From assembly GCA_950295325.1 (NCBI GenBank), contig OX485803.1:11718001-11782000 (forward strand): 64,000 bases of DNA, given 5' to 3'. This document shows positions 61,301-64,000 of this stretch, piece after piece (the first letter of the stretch is position 1; each line of letters begins with the position of its first letter). The translations under genes were made by a program, and so were the position numbers. The DNA is from Polytrichum commune (Eukaryota; Streptophyta; Polytrichopsida; Polytrichales; Polytrichaceae). The notes under the pieces were generated by a model. The model made no database searches, was not told the DNA's origin, and was given only the letters and a program-made list of their open reading frames with translations.

Positions 61301-63732
61301 CGCAAATAGCTTGGTACTTAGGTCATCGTGAATGGGCTCCAAACCAAAGGTATTCACTTTCTTGCAAAAAATAGTATGCTCTGTTGCAAGGAGGATGCAA
61401 TTCATCACATGGCCATTCACAAGGATATTTTGCTAGTAATGAGTTCTTTATGATCAAGGAATCACTCCTGGTAGCAGCAGCAACTGGTCATTTTCAAGTG
61501 TTACTTCAACTTTTCTTTTGGATGGTTTCAGGCACTTGAGAGTTTTGTCCTGCGATGCCCCAGAGATGTCTCACCACACACTGAGATGATCTTGGACCTA
61601 GCTTTGGACTACTTAAGCTATGACCCTAATTTCACAGATGACATGGATGAAGATCAAGATGAACACATGGATGGTGAAGAAGATGAGGATGAGTAAGAAA
61701 CCTTTTCAACAAAGTACACCTATGCATTAAAAACAATATTCTAGAGTTACCTTTGACCATAAAGTATGGAGGTTTCTTATTATCAATATGGATATTCTTG
61801 TCTGTATTAAAATATTCCTCAACGAGAATGAATCTCACTTGGTTGATCTTCATACGGGTTTCTTTGCAATGTTATTGTCTGTATTTGCAGAGAAAGTGTA
61901 GATGAGTACAGTGATGATGAAGATGTCAGTTGGAAAGTGCGAAGGGCTGCTGCCAAATGCTTGTCAGCTGTTGTTTCTTCACGTCCTGAAATGCTTGGAA
62001 CTCTTTATGTAAAAGTAAGACCTCTTTTTGTGCCTTACCTATCAACTACCTTTTGTGAAAGGTATTTGAGGGTACATTGAGCCTGTCTAGGGCTTGAACT
62101 TTATGGTTTCCAGAAAAATATTAGTCATATACCTGTCTAAAGGACAGTTCCTTATGCTTTGGAAATTTTGTGCACATTTTCAACAAGTTAAGTAGAATTG
62201 AAGTATGTGTAGCTTTTTCATACTAGTACTGACAACAAGAAATCTTCTAAAAACCATTTTCTGACCAATCTTGTTCTTCTGTGATAATCCAGGCTAGTCC
62301 AAAGTTGATTGAGCGCTTCAAGGAAAGGGAGGAAAATGTGAAGGTGTGTGCAATGTGACCACTTTGTAGAGAGGTATCGTTGCGCTTTGTCTCCTTATTA
62401 ATTCAGTTTCTAAATTGCTTTAAACTTGCCTCCAGATTGATGTTTTCAATACATTTATTGATCTTCTTCGACAAACTGGAAATGTGACGAAAGGATCTGG
62501 AGGTCTCACTAATCTGTCAAGGTACTATGACTTCAGCATACTGGTTCCATGTTTATGTAAGTGCTGACATGCGTTTCTCCACTACCAAGCATTCTTGGAT
62601 CGAAAGCATCTTTGAGAAACAATAATATTGAAGAGTACTGCTCTCCAGAGAAATGCTTATGATGAGGAAACCAACAAAATTCTGAACTTTCTTGGTACTT
62701 ACATTGTGGTAAAGATAACAGCCAGGTGTCCATACATCAAATCTAACAGCCTCTTTTGGTTGAAATTTATGCAGCCCTCTGCATGTTCTGCAGCATGAAG
62801 TGCCGAAGGTGGTCAAATCTCTGAACAAGCAGCTTCGAGAAAAGTCTTTGAAGACTAAGGTGAAATCTATTTCCTCTTGTTCAGATCTAGATGTGGAGAT
62901 ATATCTCTAGAAAATGTGATATTTGGATTTGTCACACCTTTTCCTATTAGACTGTATATATTGTTCAGGCCGTGCAGAATTCAAACAAGAACTTTGCTGC
63001 TGTAATGTGAGTGGTTATGGCAGCCAGGTGTCTACAGCACAGACCATGATTTTGCCTACTTGGTGTGGGTGTGTATTCTGCAGGTTGGAGCATTCTCTGT
63101 TCTGAAGGAGTTGGTCATTGTGCTACCCAATTCTCTGTCAGAGCATATGGGATCGTTGGTTCCAGGAATTGAAAAGGCTCTAAATGTAAGTGCCTAGCAT
63201 GGTAATCTTTGCTGGATTTGGTGTGGATATTTCTATGAACATATTGCTGATTCTGTCTTCATGAACACAGGATAAGTCCTCAAATTCCAACTTGAAAATT
63301 GAAGCCCTGGTTTTCACTCGACTGGTTATGGCATCTCACTCTCCAGGAGTTTTTCATCCTCACATCAAGGTATGCTGGTCATGGCCTTGTGTTGACATCT
63401 ATTTTAAGTGTTGCAAAATTCTTTGTTGTCGATCAATCGTTTGTGTATATTGGAGTTGGGTTCTATAGATGGAAATTATGTATCTTGCTTAGCAAAGTCT
63501 TCAAGCTGTGGCCAACTGAAAGGAACTCATTGTTATACACATGCCTCAATTGTGGAGCAAGTTAGAAAAGAGGGAGGTGCATTCATCTGTGACAGTGGTT
63601 GACCTGTATTTGTTTCAGGCATTGTCAACACCTGTGCTTGCAGCTGTGGGAGAGAGGTACTACAAAGTAACTGCAGAAGCATTACGGGTTTGTGGAGAGC
63701 TTGTCAAAGCTGTTCGTCCTAATTTTGACAAT
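58390..63732 (+). CDS. CAND1: CAND1, cullin-associated NEDD8-dissociated protein 1 (5' part; continues past the window)
   Basis: CAND1 binds unneddylated cullins and exchanges substrate receptors of SCF ligases; in plants it acts in auxin signalling. Fourteen coding exons are visible: 58390-58425, 58676-58845, 60051-60261, 60411-60576, 60758-60887, 61105-61219, 61532-61692, 61891-62014, 62293-62343, 62436-62521, 62775-62859, 63084-63185, 63271-63369 and 63619-63732. All junctions are in phase, giving 550 codons of an expected ~1220. The first exon encodes only [12 protein letters not shown] and joins [20 protein letters not shown], as in other plants. HEAT repeats follow, with landmarks [37 protein letters not shown], an acidic loop ([19 protein letters not shown]), [26 protein letters not shown] and [20 protein letters not shown]. 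No defect is seen. Confidence 0.96.
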
Positions 63733-64000
63733 GTAAGGTTACCATCAATTCTAGAAACTAAGGGTGGATCTTGTTCAGCCTTGATCAGTGAACTACAGCA
63801 GGAAATCGCTCAGTTCAGTATTTAAATCATACTGTTTGATTTTAGATATGACTCCTTTTTGGATGAAAGTATGATTGATTTGGTACGCAATTGAATTTGG
63901 TATCAAGGTGGCCTACCATATGTGACACCTTCAGACTGCATATGGGGGTTGGGATGCCCCTACAGGACCTGTGGGTCGCTTTTATATCAGAATTTGTGCA

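Noticed and set aside
1..64000. tRNA, rRNA or CRISPR features
   Set aside because: No tRNA arm consensus, rRNA core or regularly spaced direct repeats with unique spacers was seen; the regular arrays found are minisatellites without spacers.

Overview
The window is nuclear DNA of a land plant. Two host genes place it there: a P-class PPR-SMR protein (28576-31922) and the 5' half of CAND1 (58390 to beyond the right edge). Both have GT-AG introns, and four AAACCCT telomere-type units occur at 42671-42698. The rest is old, nested transposon DNA. The mixture (piggyBac, a TET/JBP-like oxygenase gene, decayed PIF/Harbinger, solo-LTR-like elements) hints at a fern, lycophyte, gymnosperm or early-branching angiosperm, but I cannot fix the clade.

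Layout, left to right. 1-4600: a decayed ~125-155 bp tandem array with microsatellites, then no recognisable gene. 4629-15047: remains of an autonomous PIF/Harbinger element. Its Myb/trihelix DNA-binding gene (+) and DDE transposase (-) are tail to tail, with stop codons 26 bp apart. The trihelix gene has an ~8 kb intron holding two TG...CA elements with perfect 5-bp target-site duplications (5310-8983 and 11228-12783). The first carries a 42-bp minisatellite and a dispersed palindromic 12-mer. 15-28 kb: intergenic DNA with several MITEs and diffuse repeats. 28.6-31.9 kb: PPR-SMR gene. 33.2-34.1 kb: a Harbinger-type non-autonomous element with TTA duplications.

35324-41699: a complete-looking piggyBac element, with TTAA duplications, 16-bp terminal inverted repeats, an open 562-codon transposase frame with the DDD triad and a Cys-rich tail, and upstream exons with a basic/acidic region. 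41.7-44.2 kb: telomere-like repeats and a gene for a putative zinc-ribbon plus 2OG-Fe(II) (TET/JBP-like) oxygenase, broken once in an A-run. 44240-45655: a foldback element with an 8-bp duplication, itself interrupted by a pogo/Emigrant-like MITE. 45.9-51.9 kb: a duplicated block, an F-box-like ORF and a multi-exon En/Spm TnpA-like gene. 53.4-54.2 kb: a decayed Ty1/copia pol fragment.

The strongest candidates for something little described are the plant piggyBac element, whose ends can be read to the base, and the oxygenase gene beside it. Their adjacency does not show that they work together. Gene calls rest on reading motifs and splice signals by eye; no database search was possible.
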